A stretch of 64,000 nucleotides of DNA, taken from the NCBI GenBank assembly GCA_021432635.1, contig MU270039.1, positions 186,001 through 250,000 of the forward strand, in the 5' to 3' direction. The stretch comes from Thozetella sp. PMI_491 (lineage: Eukaryota > Ascomycota > Sordariomycetes > Chaetosphaeriales > Chaetosphaeriaceae). The position numbers and the translations under genes are program-made. The notes under the pieces were generated by a model, which had not been told where the DNA came from, did no database searches, and saw only the letters and a program-made list of their open reading frames with translations. Shown here piece after piece: positions 34,449 through 46,420 of the stretch (the stretch's first letter is position 1; each line of letters opens with the position of its first letter).

Positions 34449-35320
34449 ATTCGATTCGGTATGAATAATTGATGATAGAGATGCTCTGTCTTCTCAATAG
34501 CAGCAGATCGTAACAGGGCGATCTGCTTTCCACATTTAAATATCGCCAATTGCCTGTTTTGATCAGTATGTCTAGGTTGCTCTCCCAGATGGCACAATGG
34601 TCGGCTCTACGCAGCTTGTGTGTGAATCCCGAACCCCGTCCTGGATGAAACGGATGTACGGCACCGACGAGCCTGTGAAAGGTCACGCGCTCCAGCTACT
34701 TTCGCACACAGCAATTACTCTCTAGTCTTTGGGAGCAGTCAAACTCGCAATGAATAGAGATTAGAGACAGGCGTGTCTCCAGTCTCTGAGGCTGGGGAGC
34801 CATTGCGAAACCGGCATAATCCTAGTCGCATTCCGGAAGCCACCACCACTTCCCTCATCCATCTTGCTAAACCGGAATAAATATTGGCACTCCGGATCTC
34901 AGCGCTCCTCAGCAATAGCGAGTTTTCAAGGCGCTGATCAAATTCTTAGGAGCGCGTGTGCCATGCTCTAACAACTTAGTTGTAGGTCTGATCCTTGTGC
35001 CCTTGTGCCCTTTTCCCCAGGATCGCCATATAGAATTACGCTGAACCGTCTCCGTATCCTGGGATTGCACGAGAACTGGCTGGTGGCGATCAATTGGTGG
35101 ATGGCTCACAGATGACCTGCGAGTGACTACGTCCCCCCTGCTTCGTGTCTCTCCTTTTTCGGAGTAATGAGACGGCACGACCGGAGGCAACCTCCCAGAT
35201 GTGGGCAAGGCTTTGCATACTCTAGATAAGCAATGGGGTTGAGAAAAGCCATAGCTGTCGGAATTTCATGTAGAAAGCAACGGTTGCTCGGCATCGTAAG
35301 AACAAGATCTCCCATCTAGG
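34449..35320. other. Intergenic region
   Basis: 872 bp between two genes in the same orientation. It holds the AtuA-like promoter and the dehydrogenase 3' end. No gene is supported. Confidence 0.5.
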
Positions 35321-36407
35321 CTAACCCAACACTCGCTTGTCGGATTCCCTAGGCAGCAATTCCGGAACAACGGTAAGTAATTCCTCCCCGAGCACTCCGC
35401 GCCGGGCATTCTCCATAGCCAGCTCCTCCATCCGCGCCAGCGTCTCTGTAGTGTGCGTGCCAAGGTGCGGGACTAGGAGTGCTCGCTCATTCTTCAGAAG
35501 CCGCTCATGCACCTCGGGCTCTTTCTCGTAGACATCGAGCCCGACGGCAGCGATATGGCCATCGTCCAATGCGGCCGCCATAGCTGCCTCGTCAATGATG
35601 GGCCCTCTCGCCGTGTTGACGATGACCACGCCGGGTTTCATCCGCAGGAGTTGTTCCTTGCCGATTAGGTGTCGAGTTGTCTGCGTCAGCGGCACATGGA
35701 TGGAAATAATGTCGCTCTCGGAGAGCAGCTCATCGAAAGAGACGTATCGAGCCCCACCACTCTGTGTATCTGACAGCGGTGTCCGGTTATGGTATATCGG
35801 GATCAGGCTAAACGGCATGGCACGCTTGACCACTGCCCTGCCGATTCGGCCCATGCCTAGGATGCCTAGGGTCTTCCCTTGGGGGTCGTGACCGAATGCG
35901 ACATCTTTCTTGAATTGGCCTCTCCGAAGGCTCTGCAGTGCCGGGTTTAGCTGCCGGAGAGCACCCAGCAGGAGAAAGAGGGCGAGATCGGCGGTGGCGT
36001 CTGTTACTGGGTCTGGGGCATACGTGACGGTGATATTCCGGGTCCTGCAGGCGTCCACGTCGATCTGATCATAACCCGCGCCGTTGTGGCAGATGAACCT
36101 CAGCGATGGAGGGAGCTTCCGGATCAGTTCTGCGTCGAAATTGCCAGCTACCTGCGGGAATTCATCGTTTGTGCTTGCTCCTCGTGGCGGCTACTATGTA
36201 GACCGGGGTGGACCTTACCGCTCCGCTGGCAGACGTCCGGTAGATAGCCCTGATGTCTTGGTACTTGTGTTCGATATCCTGGAAGAACTCGTCTCGCGAT
36301 GTGCTGGTCACCAGCTCTACTTGGGCCACCCTGCCGAGGGCCTCGTACGCGGCCAAGGCATGCCGCACGGGACTGAAGAACAGAATTCTCGGTTTCGGGG
36401 ACACCAT
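35321..36407 (-). CDS. D-isomer-specific 2-hydroxyacid dehydrogenase (NAD(P))
   Basis: Two exons, 339 residues, intron 36152-36218. Features are the nucleotide-binding loop GILGMGRIGRAVV, the substrate-site block CHNGAGYDQID, the catalytic Arg in NTARGPIIDE, Glu in DVYEKEPEVHE and His in LVPHLGTHT, so Arg/Glu/His are all present. Length is normal (~320-350). It reduces 2-oxoacids such as glyoxylate, hydroxypyruvate or longer 2-ketoacids to D-2-hydroxyacids, or the reverse, in the cytosol. It has the same orientation as the AtuA-like gene and transporter. Substrate preference cannot be read with confidence. Confidence 0.92.
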
Positions 36408-38473
36408 GGTGCTGAACGGGTTCTCTCTCCGGGGAGAATCGCACCAAATTCCGACGGAAAGCAGGAGGATTCCATGAGGTGTTGGTGTTGCACCTTGATG
36501 CCCAGATCAAATAGCCCTGGTGCCCATTGCATCACGGCCCTCTTCACAAACTTGCAATAGAGGCTCGGAAAGATGAGAACTGTGTCGCCGGTATAGGGAT
36601 GCGGCGGCGGTTCCGCAGAACAGACGGGACTCAACAATCGGCGCCAAGCCGGCCAGTCAACATCTCGTTGATCCCGCCGGCGGCGCGGTACCTACCTGGT
36701 GTGTCAGTCCGTGGCGATCTAGTGGGCACCCCCTTACGGACAGTCATCGTCGGCAATCGAATGCGGCTTGGCGAAACGAGCATGGTCATTAGTGTCCACG
36801 GCCCAATCAGCGACCTCCGGCAAGGCCCAGCAGTGCGAGACTCGGCTTTGGCCTGCATGCTTGTCATGGGTAGGGTGAGGTGTGCCAGCGCACATCAATT
36901 GGGACATCGCTTTTAATGCCGGCTATAGTACCCGGGGCACCCCAAAGACCGTTTATGACACCTGAATTGCCTGGTCTTGCGGTATCAGACATCAGATGGC
37001 GGTAGTGACGCGCCGAGGACCACGCACGGGTTCGTCGGGCGCAGCAGCAGCAGCAGATGGAGGCTACGAGCTTTGGCCGCTGGATTACGAGAGGATTAGA
37101 GCGGGATGCCCCGGGGATGGATTATCCAGCATCGCCAGCAGTAAATCGCTTGGGACGCAGAACCGCCCAAACAGCCTTCTACTATGAATCCTTTCCGCGT
37201 TGGGGACGATGGTGCAGCTATGTTCTGCCATCTCAACCTCTCGGGCCGGTGAGAGAAGCGCTGGCAGAAATCCGCTGGGGGTGGCTTAACTGCTGACAGG
37301 ACGGATCGGGCGGTGTATCTGCATCCTTGCAGGCGCCAGTGCAGAAGGGGGGGTCCTGCGAGTTAAAGCTTGTTTGACATCCCGGGCAGGGCCCGCATGC
37401 CAGATGGACGGCTGCCGGAGTCCCGCGTAACAGGGTCGGGTCGCACCATCCCAATCTTCGGTTACAGCAGAGTCAAACGAACGGCATCCCTGCTGCGGTC
37501 ATTTCCTCGTTGAATTTTTTTTATCGGTCCGGCCCAGCATATGGTAGGAGGAGAGAGCGGGAGGGGTAAGAGTCCCTGTGTAGTTATTTGGTTTGCCAGC
37601 TCGTGGTGTTGGCGCAGGCGTTCATTGGCGACACGAGGCATCGGGGCGACGGTTGGGCAGGATTCGGGGATTTGTGTGCGAAAACAGCCAAGCGAGCGAG
37701 TGGCATCGGCCTGCGACAGAGGCGTGTTTGGTGGAGGCCGCTTGAAGCCGGGGCAGAATTGGCTGGCTGCTCAGCGCCGAGGGCTAGTTTTCTGGCGCAG
37801 GATCCTCGAGATAGGGCTTAACTGGCGACAGGATCGATCCTCTGACCCAAACGTTCGTCTGTTCCCAAGAGCCCCAAGAGCAGTCGTCGGATCGAGTTGA
37901 GGCGGCGAGCGCCTCCATAATTAATCGGGTAGTGCTTCAGGGACTTGGGGCGACGTGCAGCGCAGCAGCGCCAACCCCTGGAGCCGCAGGCGAGCTGCCA
38001 TTGGCCGGCAGCGCCTCGACGGGGCCTCGATGGCGGCTCGATGGGGCCAAGGCGCTGAAGCGGGCGCCACTCAGACAGGAGGGTTTGCCGCTCGGCATGG
38101 GTTTCACCCTGCGGCCGGTGAAACCTGGTGGGCGGGCGGCGGCCAATGGCAGGCCGCGCCCGCCTCCTGATCGCCCATCGCAAGTCGCAGCGCTGGGGCC
38201 GCTGGGGAAGGGGTCGGGGACCTGGGGCATGCACGCTCGACTCATATCACGCCAGTGTGCGTCGACTTCGGCCACTTTTGGCTCTTCCTGCCCTTCACAC
38301 TCTCTTTTTCGACCTTTGGACGACTAACGTTGTAATTGTGTGGCTGGCCACGGATCGTTCCACTTTGACTTCATCGTCCCATTCTTTCCCTTCCCTCATC
38401 CGACCGAACAGCCCACACCGCCCCCCTTCGCTTCTTGTCCTAGTTAGTCGTTGTTGTTCATCCCGTCGCCACC
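36408..38473. other. Long intergenic/promoter region
   Basis: 2 kb without a supported gene. Many frames overlap on both strands because the DNA is GC-rich. It contains a CAG run (37038-37052), two related 24-bp direct repeats (37284-37307 and 37816-37839, 20 of 24 matching), a perfect hairpin at 38100-38125, and a pyrimidine-rich leader (38270-38460) before the next gene, typical of well-expressed fungal genes. Confidence 0.55.
38100..38125. repeat. Perfect 9-bp hairpin
   Basis: GGTTTCACC and GGTGAAACC are reverse complements separated by eight bases, giving a stable stem-loop about 350 bp upstream of the small secreted-protein gene. It could be a dimer site or an incidental inverted repeat. 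Confidence 0.6.
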
Positions 38474-38953
38474 ATGCTTAGCTTCAAGTCTTCGACGCCC
38501 GTCGTGCGTCTGCTGCTGCTGCTCGCCGTCTACCTCCAGGCCGTGCTGGCCGGCGAGATCGAGATCCGCCAGACCACCGCCGATGCCTCGCTCCTCAACT
38601 GCGTCACCTACTCGACCGTTGCGAACCTCTCCACCATTGGGCTCAACTCCACCTACCGCGGCGCATTCCTCCGCTCCACCCCCTATGGCATCAACAAGGC
38701 CGCCATGATCCTCAATGGCGCCCAGGCCCAGCTCCCCATGATGAAGTTCAACGAAGCCCTCAACGCCCAGTGCGGCAACTCGACCGCCATTGCCATTACC
38801 GAGGCCGCTAACAACTTCACCAACGGCATCGTTGCCGAGTTCGCCATCCAGCCCGCTCTCGGTGCCGCCCCCAGCGGCAACCCCGGTCTCATCACCCTCG
38901 CCGTCGTCATCCTGATCGTTGTCATCATGTGCGGCACCTTCAGCACGCTCTGA
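38474..38953 (+). CDS. Small secreted, C-terminally membrane-tethered protein
   Basis: Single exon, 159 residues. The start lies in GCCACCATG, a strong fungal context. A signal peptide (VVRLLLLLAVYLQAVLA, cleavage probably near residue 27) is followed by an Asn/Thr/Ala-rich body with several N-glycosylation sites (NLST, NSTY, NSTA, NFTN) and only two cysteines, then a hydrophobic C-terminus (LITLAVVILIVVIMC) that could be a GPI signal or a transmembrane anchor. Codon use is strongly C-ending, and the leader is pyrimidine-rich, both suggesting high expression. I do not recognise a named family; role unknown, perhaps wall or surface. Confidence 0.82.
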   Translation: MLSFKSSTPVVRLLLLLAVYLQAVLAGEIEIRQTTADASLLNCVTYSTVANLSTIGLNSTYRGAFLRSTPYGINKAAMILNGAQAQLPMMKFNEALNAQCGNSTAIAITEAANNFTNGIVAEFAIQPALGAAPSGNPGLITLAVVILIVVIMCGTFSTL

Positions 38954-39872
38954 CCGCCTCGCTGAGCGCCTCGCGCTCCGAGGGATGGGCCCGTGGCGAC
39001 GTACTGGGGCCGCCTAGCGCGGGAGAGGTCCCAGCAGGTAGACCGGGGCTGGAGGGACTGCGCATGTACAGTACAAATCGGGTTTAGACAGCGTCGGGGC
39101 ACGGGTTCGCCCACAGACGCATGCATAACAAATGAACGCCACCTTATCCAGCAACACCGCATTGCATGGCACCTACCCTCATTCCTGTCCTATCCGGCGC
39201 CAGTCGCCTAAAATTTCCAACTTGAGAAGGCAGCCCGTCCACAGCGTACCGATACGCCCATGTGGTCGCTGATTCGAAGCGCCTCATGTGGCTTGGTCGA
39301 TGCGCGACACCAGCGGATAGGCAGGATACCGAGAGGGGGTCGGAGAGAGGGGGCCTGAATGAGGAAGAGATACCAGGCGAGCGCAGTCTCGTATCTGGAA
39401 ATAATATACCAAGACCGCTACCGAAGACGGGGGGTCAGAATGGGCAGGGTCCACACGGTGATGTGGTTGGCATCATGAAACCAGTAGTCTAGACTTGCTG
39501 AGCGATATGCTACTCTAGCCTAACCAATACGATCAAAATAACGTACTAAAGATGACTAGTTGGCCATCGACCGATGCTGTGCTTAGATTATGTTGTGCGT
39601 GTCATCCGACTTGATGCAGCCTCGTGCCACCAGCGAGGTCATAGAGCAACAGTGGCTTGAGAGAGGGAGACAATCTCTTCCTGTCATGGGCGCTCCGAAG
39701 CTTCTATACACTACCACCTTAGATTGAGTGAAGATGCAAAGCGAACGAGGCCAAAAATGAGGCTCGAGGGGATACATCAACGAGAAATGACGCTCAGATC
39801 AGACAGAGAGGCGCGGCTCGCTTCGGAAGCGAGTATGTGGCTTATGGAACTAATCAGATTGCGGAGGCACCA
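38954..39872. other. Intergenic region
   Basis: About 920 bp between convergent genes. No domain-bearing frame is seen. Confidence 0.5.
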
Positions 39873-41500
39873 CTAAACAGTCTGCTCAAGCCGTTGTACC
39901 ATGAAGCCATCGAGGAACTTGAGGCTCAGCTCGAGGTCGGGCTTGAGGAGAGACTTGCCGGCCGTCATAGGCAGCCTCTCTGGGGCCGGTTCCGACAAGT
40001 ATGCCTTGCTTCGTGCGCGATGCGCCGAGCGAAATCGCTAGCGAGCTGCGTCTTAGTTCATGGGTGCCTTCCCTCCGAGAAGCCTAGGGGAGGGGACATA
40101 CCCTAAGCTGCTTCACAATCTCGTCGAACTCGGCCGCAATACGCGCCTCGTCCTCGCTCCAACGTGCTCGTGACTTGCCGAGCTCGGCCCGGAAGAAGTG
40201 TTTCTCGAGCGAACGGCACAGGGCGCGTTGGCACGCTGGCATGTTGAGGTGTTGCGTCTCGGCGGGAAGGTATGGCTCCAGGCCCAAGAACGCATCCAGC
40301 GCCTGGAACAGGAGAATCTGGTTTCCGCTGAGTCCGTCAAACTCGTGCCATTCCCCAGTAGCTGGGTCCACATAGCCAATGCCCCATGCAAAGAAGCCCT
40401 GGACATGCGACAGCCATACCGCGTGCGGGATGATTTTGTCGTGAAGCCGAGTATAGTAGCAATTCAAGGCCTGGTGGAGCTGCTTGGAGATGCGCGTCAT
40501 ATGTACCATGCAGACAGCCATCTCGTGGTGCTCAAAGGCGTTAATGGCGCGGAGCATCTCGCGATAGATGGGCAGTCCCTGGTCCAGTTAGTTAAGTCAC
40601 TTGAATAACGGAGAATGGGAAGTATAACGGAATCTTCTTCTTAATAGAAGTAAAACATACCGCGGTCTCTACTTCGCGGACGATACGGGAAAAAGCTTCC
40701 TCCGCGCTAGTCACTGCGTCGGGTAGACCAGTATTTATCTTGAAGACGTGATTGCCATGGATGTCAAAGTTCAGTACGAGGCTACTCGTAACGTTCCCGC
40801 TCTGCGACGTGCAGCCGAAATGTCGCTGGAGATAGGGCCAGGGCTCGTCTAGCTCCGGAGGGATCTCAAGCTCTCTCTCGAGCTGGGCAACACGCACGAC
40901 TGGGATTATGCCCCAGCTGGAGGGTTGTGTTAGTCTCGCTATCGAGGTGCTTCAACCGTCTTCTACTTACCGATATGCGTGGCGACACCAAGCAATACAG
41001 CAATAAAAGGCATTGTACACCTCCTGTGAAAGAGCGTCCGACTGCCCTAACTCAACTACATCGAGGAGTTGGCGGACCTGTTCTCTATCGACATTGTGGG
41101 AGAGGAACTCGCGGAAATGATCTCGGAACCTGGAGATGCGCCTGCTATTGTAATCGTCGTCGAGACAAGGCCGGGTCATAGGAAGGAAGGGGGCAAGCTG
41201 CAGGTATATTTCCTTGTATGGCCGTAAAGGTGCCGGCCAAGCACCATGGTCGTGATTTGCCCTCGGCGGCCACGCACCAGCACCATCCTCATCGACTAAT
41301 CTCGCGAGAGTGGCGGCCACCTCGTGCTGCGGGGCTAAAGATCTAATATCTTCGAGGCACTCACTGGTTGCCCCGGTCAAATCAACCTCGTATACCTCGG
41401 TAGCGGTTGCAGCAGCGGGACGCGAAAATAATATGTACCGCAGAAGATAGAAGGTAATACCTCCAAGGACAACATGAACAAAGAGACGGAGTGCTTCCAT
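39873..41500 (-). CDS. PrnB/indoleamine-dioxygenase-like protein (DUF1864) with N-terminal membrane anchor
   Basis: Four exons, 475 residues; introns 40917-40970, 40579-40660 and 40038-40101. An N-terminal hydrophobic segment (LFVHVVLGGITFYLLRYIL, residues ~5-25) suggests an ER anchor. The core has YYTRLHDKIIPHAVWLSHVQ, EFDGLSGNQILLFQALDAFLG and the final YLSEPAPERLPMTAGKSL, matching PF08933 (PrnB, formerly DUF1864), which belongs to the heme-dependent IDO/TDO superfamily; bacterial PrnB rearranges tryptophan-derived intermediates in pyrrolnitrin synthesis. The last exon is found only after splicing to the acceptor before 40037. The heme ligand His cannot be assigned by eye. The ATG at 41500 avoids a basic 22-residue upstream extension. 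Confidence 0.72.
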
Positions 41501-43942
41501 GTCGATCTGAGTTGACAGGATGTTCGACCTAGAGCGAATCAAGAACCAGTGATTGAACACACACACATATATATAGTGAATCCACTCTATTACGACGCCT
41601 TTCTTCTTTGGTGGGATCTTGCCGATGTGGCGACTGATGAGAAACCCGTCGACGGTCTGACCGTCTAGGCTTCAGGTATCCTCAGCTGATGCTATCTTGA
41701 TACAATCTCTCTGGTACTTGTGTTCACCGCGCTCTATCCTCGTATAATTTCCATTAAGGGCAATTCGCTAGATCACTAAAAAATATTAGAGGTTTTCTGC
41801 TTGCTTAGTCTTGTAAGAGATAGGGCTTCTCCTTCGCGATAGGTGAGCTGGAAATACCTTGGCAGGCAGCTACAGCTGTATCCAGATGAAGACGAAATTA
41901 GTGAACCAGAATTACTGAACGGAATTAATGAAAGAAATTAGTGAATTGGATTGCTCAAAATACGTTTCTTCAGACAAGAGCCTTTTATGTAAAGCCAGTA
42001 TAAAAGTATCAATAGACGATACAACTGCACATCCCTTTTCTCGTATCTGGTACTGGCCTGACAAATTCAGAGCGTAACCGGAGTGAGGTGCTTCGATCGC
42101 CGCCAACCTGCCAGCGAACCATCCTTCACATTGGTTGGACACGAGGGTCGATTGTGCAACCTGAGTGTCCACCTCTACCTACAAAGGCAAGGTAGGAAAT
42201 AGCCAATACAAAGCAAAGAATGAAACCTATGCCCGAGAAAGCTCCGTTTCGGCAATGTCACCGGAAAGATGCACTCGTAACTGGGTGCCTATCTGCAGAA
42301 AGGAATCACGCCGAACTGGACTGACTCAGCGCCCCTCACCCTTTCTTTTTCAGACAAAGTTTAGCGTAGCTTGAACTGTCTTGCCTCGGCTACCTGCATC
42401 GTGGCCCCGAAGACTGAAGCGAGGGAGCGCGGATTGGGATTTTCAAGCTGTGGCTATCTCGCAGCTTGCTTTGACTTGCTCGTCTAATTGTTATTTAGAT
42501 GACCTTAACTAGGTACGTACTGAAGCATGTAGGCAACAGAACTTAGATAGTTGATGGGCATATACCCTGTTGAGCAATGCAAGGTTATTTGGGTAAGGCG
42601 CGCGGAATGCATTTCAGGCCTTTGATGCCCACGCTGCACTGCATTTTTAGTCCCCTCGACAGGACGGTCGTGCGAGGCTGCAAAGTGCCTGGTTGCTGCT
42701 CTACTAGATCCTAAATGCTACACGTTGTCGTAATATTGACCAAGCGGATGGTAAATCTGAATTTGAATGTAATTTGATCTTCTTTACTCGCAACAAAGAA
42801 ATGGCCGTTACGAACTAAATAGGGATGCTTTCGCCCAAATGACCTAAAAATCGCGAAGCGCAGCTTCCGGGCACCGTCGATTAGTTGTTTATCGATTAGG
42901 GCCACCAATAGAAACTTCTTCTAAAAACCGAGAAACACAACAAGCCGACCTACTTTGCCAAGTCAGAGTCAGCGTCTACAGTGGCGGTTGGTCATCGCCC
43001 CCAACAGGTAGAGGCTCTGCGGTGTTTGCCCTAGTTTGAAACATCCTGGGCCACACATGGCCGTTGGTGGCACAACGGGGATGGCTACGGCAGCTTTTCC
43101 CCGAATGGCCTTCGCTTATCGGCAATATATATAAAGATAGGAACGCTGACGACGATCTGGGGAAAGCACCTCTAGGCGATTGTGCCACGCGAAAAGTATC
43201 AGCCGTGCTAATTTGAGCGATGGCCACCGCTAAACCGCCGGCGGAGAATTTCCACAAAAATACATATAACTAGGTAGTGTTCCTTGTGGACTGGGTGCCA
43301 AGGTATCTGACAGTCTGCCTTCTACCCATATTGCGCACATTGACATATCCGGTCGGCCTCCTCCTCCGACAGAGCAGAGACAAGGAGTGGAGAGTCCTAG
43401 AAATTGTTCAGCACGCGATGCAGCAGAATTAGAGACGCCCAGGCCGGCTACCAGGCGAGCAATGGCAGAGGTGCCGCGCGAAATCGCCCGGAAATATTGG
43501 GCTCGACCATGAATAGCGAGGACTGCCCATCTCGTTTGCCTTTTTGGGCAAGTGGGTCTACCTCGAAGGGGGGCGGTCAAATATTAGAGGGCCAAGCTGC
43601 ACGCTCCGTCCCGGTACGCTTTAGGAAACCGCCCGAGGAAAATGGCACCCGGTCGGCGGAGGTCGGACAAACGCTTCCCAGCCGGCCGCTTTAGCCTGAA
43701 CTTCACCGCACCTCCGCCCCTGCCTGCGAAGCGAGGACGCTGGGCTATCGGATCTCTCAACCGTATCGGTCGGGTGCATTGCCCCGGGCGACTACCGCGC
43801 AGGTGGTAGTAGTTGCTCGGGCTGGCGGATCTGTGTAAGCCACTGTCATCTCAGATATATAGCTGCCAGACCCAACAGCCGCCAGCATCCGCCCAACTCG
43901 CTTGTCCTCGCACGCCCCGTCCTCTTCTCCCCCATCGCCGCC
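41501..43942. other. Gene-poor AT-rich region
   Basis: 2.4 kb between divergent genes. AT-rich at 41740-42000 and 42480-42950. Short frames (41912-42172, 42711-42908, 42976-43580) have no domain. No element ends or transposase remnants were recognised. Confidence 0.5.
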
Positions 43943-44747
43943 ATGGTCGCCGCCAAGAAACTGCTGTCCCTGCTCCTAGCGGGCTGTGCTGCCGCGCAGG
44001 ACGTCAAGCTGCGGTACATGCCCTTCGGCGACTCCATCACCGAGATCATTTGCTGGCGCGCGCTGCTGTGGGAGGACCTGCAGTCGACCGAATGGAAGTC
44101 GGTCGACTGGGTCGGGTCTGGCAAGACCGAGAACAACTGCAAGGACACCAAGTACGACCGCGACAACGAGGGCCACTCGGGCTTCCTGGCCATCAACATC
44201 GCCAACAACAAGCAGCTGGTTGGCTGGTTGCAGAAGAACCCAGCCGACGTCATCACCATGCACCTGGGCACCAACGATATTGTGCAGCAGAGCAAGCCGA
44301 CCGACCAGATCATCGCGGCCTTTACGACTCTCGTTGGCGTCATGCGCGATAGCAACCCGAAGATGAAGATAGTGGTAAGTTCCTGACGGAAGATGAGTCT
44401 CTCAGACGTCAAAATGCGCAACGAGCTAACGTATCCCCCCCTTTCACCAGGTCGCGCAGATCATCCCCATGGGCACTGGCAGCTACAACAGCAAGATCCA
44501 GGATCTAAACAAGGCCATCATCCCTTGGGCGACGAAACTCAACAGCACCGCATCTCCCATCTGGGTGGTCGATCAGTACACCGGCTTCAGCGGGAGCTCC
44601 GACCTCCGGGACGGTGTCCACCCCAACGCCTCGGGTGACAAGAAGATGGCGGCAGTGTGGAAGCCCGCGCTGATCCATGCCTTCGAGGTCGCGAAAGCGG
44701 ACAAGGTCGCTGCTCTGAAGGAGCGTGAGCTCTCTTTTACGGCATAG
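43943..44747 (+). CDS. Secreted SGNH/GDSL esterase, CE3-like acetylxylan esterase
   Basis: Two exons, 242 residues, intron 44375-44450. A signal peptide covers residues 1-18 (LLSLLLAGCAAAQ). Block I MPFGDSITE carries the nucleophile Ser31; block III HLGTNDIV carries Asn111; block V DLRDGVHPNASG carries the Asp and His of the triad. Length and order fit the carbohydrate esterase family 3, which removes acetyl groups from xylan. The protein is expected to be extracellular. It converges on the SRPBCC gene. High confidence in the fold and good confidence in CE3-like. Confidence 0.9.
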
Positions 44748-45111
44748 GCAAAGACGATAGACAGCGGGGTAAAGCAGGCCGGAATTGTAGCTGGACGGGT
44801 GCATACTTGAAAATCACAGGGATCTTTCTTGTACATACTTTACGCTCCGTATATTGAATACTGAATGTTAAATGGTGACAAACTCAAGTGGAAGCAATCT
44901 CGTTCAACGCGTACATGCTATGATATCTTATGACCTAGCAGAAAGAGTGCCGCCCCTGGAAGTGTCCTTGCCCAGCGCCACGATCTACCTTGCAGTCGCT
45001 TACATAATTGGTATCCTGGTTATTTCGGAAAACAAAATCTCTACAGCACATATACCACGCCATGACTATGATAGGGGTAAACGCACACGCTCCCAGCCTG
45101 GCTTGACCATG
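44748..45111. other. Intergenic region
   Basis: 364 bp between convergent stops; no gene is supported. Confidence 0.5.
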
Positions 45112-45708
45112 CTACCGAGCAGGATCCTCAGCGGCTTTCTTCAGGGCAGCGTTGAATGCGTCCCAGTTGTCCGAAGTTGCCTTCTTTTCGTTCCATATTG
45201 GCTTCATCAGCCACGGGATGAAGCCCCGGAACTCCTCCGTCTGAATGAAGGTAGTCCCGCCGGGGTGCTCCTCGCTTGGGGTGAAGTGGAAAAAGTGCTT
45301 CCCCGCCAAGAGGCCAGGCAACTTCCCCTCCCAGACAAACACCTCGGGCCGATTTTCCTGCGTATGGTTAGTCTGGCAGTCCTGGTGTGGAGGATGGGGG
45401 GCGAAGACACTTACTGCCACGGTCGAGTGGAACGACATGCCGTGCATCGCAATTTTGAGGGTGTCGCCCTTCTGCAGCTCCGTCGATTCCCTGCCCTCTG
45501 TTTCAGGCGTAATGGCCCAGCCGTCTTGCCACTCGGAGTAGCGAGCAAAGTCTAGGAACTATGTGTGGTGTCAGTGTCATCGGCCCGGAGGTGACACAGA
45601 GTGGACCAGAGGTACACGGACTATGGAGCGGACCCGTTCTGGTGTGGCCTGGATCTCGATCTGGCAGGACATGGTGATTGGTTTTGCCATTGGGCTAGTA
45701 CCCGACAT
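45112..45708 (-). CDS. SRPBCC/START-like small-ligand-binding protein
   Basis: Three exons, 158 residues; introns 45559-45621 and 45358-45414. Joined sequence runs from SCQIEIQATPERVRSI to FLDFARYSEWQDGW, then GKHFFHFTPSEEHPGGTTFI, QTEEFRGFIPWLM and a C-terminal helix, the helix-grip pattern of polyketide-cyclase/dehydrase-like SRPBCC proteins. The first donor (GTCCGT) is weak but is the only one that gives this conserved join; a GTGTAC donor with a downstream acceptor would also be in frame. It probably binds a hydrophobic small molecule. No signal peptide. Good fold call; ligand unknown. Confidence 0.8.
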
Positions 45709-46420
45709 TTTAAAAGCAATTATCTGACGATTGGTATGAGATGGCGTGTCTTGGGGCTTATAGCCAAAGTGTGATGTTAGGGTCTCACTGGTGTAGCGAG
45801 GGCTCGCGGTCTGTCTGCTTTGCAAGGGCTGTGAGGCGGAACTAACTGTGTCCTTGGAGTCTTGGCCGACCCCTACAGAGACAGAGGAGACGACCTCGCA
45901 CCTCCTTAAAAACCCATTGTTCGGCGACACAAGAGCCCGGCCGCTGGCAGGCCTTGAGCCGCCGCCGGCCCCCGATTCATCATGCCGCAGGATAACCGTT
46001 ACGATTTACGCCCGAAGCAGACGCAGTCGGCGCTAGAAGCACGGACCAGCTGCTTATTTCGGCGGGAATATATCTGCGGTTTTTGCCTGAGGCAGTACCT
46101 TTTTTTCCCCGAGCGAGAGCGAATGTGCGCGAGCTGGTCCGCCCCGCCCCGTGGTCCCCACCTTCAGCGCGGTGGAGCCCCGAGCCGACGCGGCCCTGGC
46201 CGGTCTGGCGCCGATTCAACGCGCTTGCAGGTACTCTCTTCTCATGTAAGGCATGCAGACAAGGAGACATAGACTTGAAAACATCACGCCCAGTAGAACT
46301 TAATTTTCTACATCAACAAAATGGGCTATCCGGATATCCATGGCTACCTTTGCCCGAAGACAACAGAACACAGTTCGTGGCACGCATTGTTAGCATTTAC
46401 CCCCCTCTTCCTCCCCAAAA

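Noticed and set aside
37541-38327. Overlapping frames of up to 138 codons on both strands
   Set aside because: GC-rich promoter DNA; no domain or signal peptide, and the frames overlap each other in opposite directions.
43846-44421. 191-codon frame antisense to the CE3 esterase
   Set aside because: Shadow of a strongly codon-biased gene; no domain.
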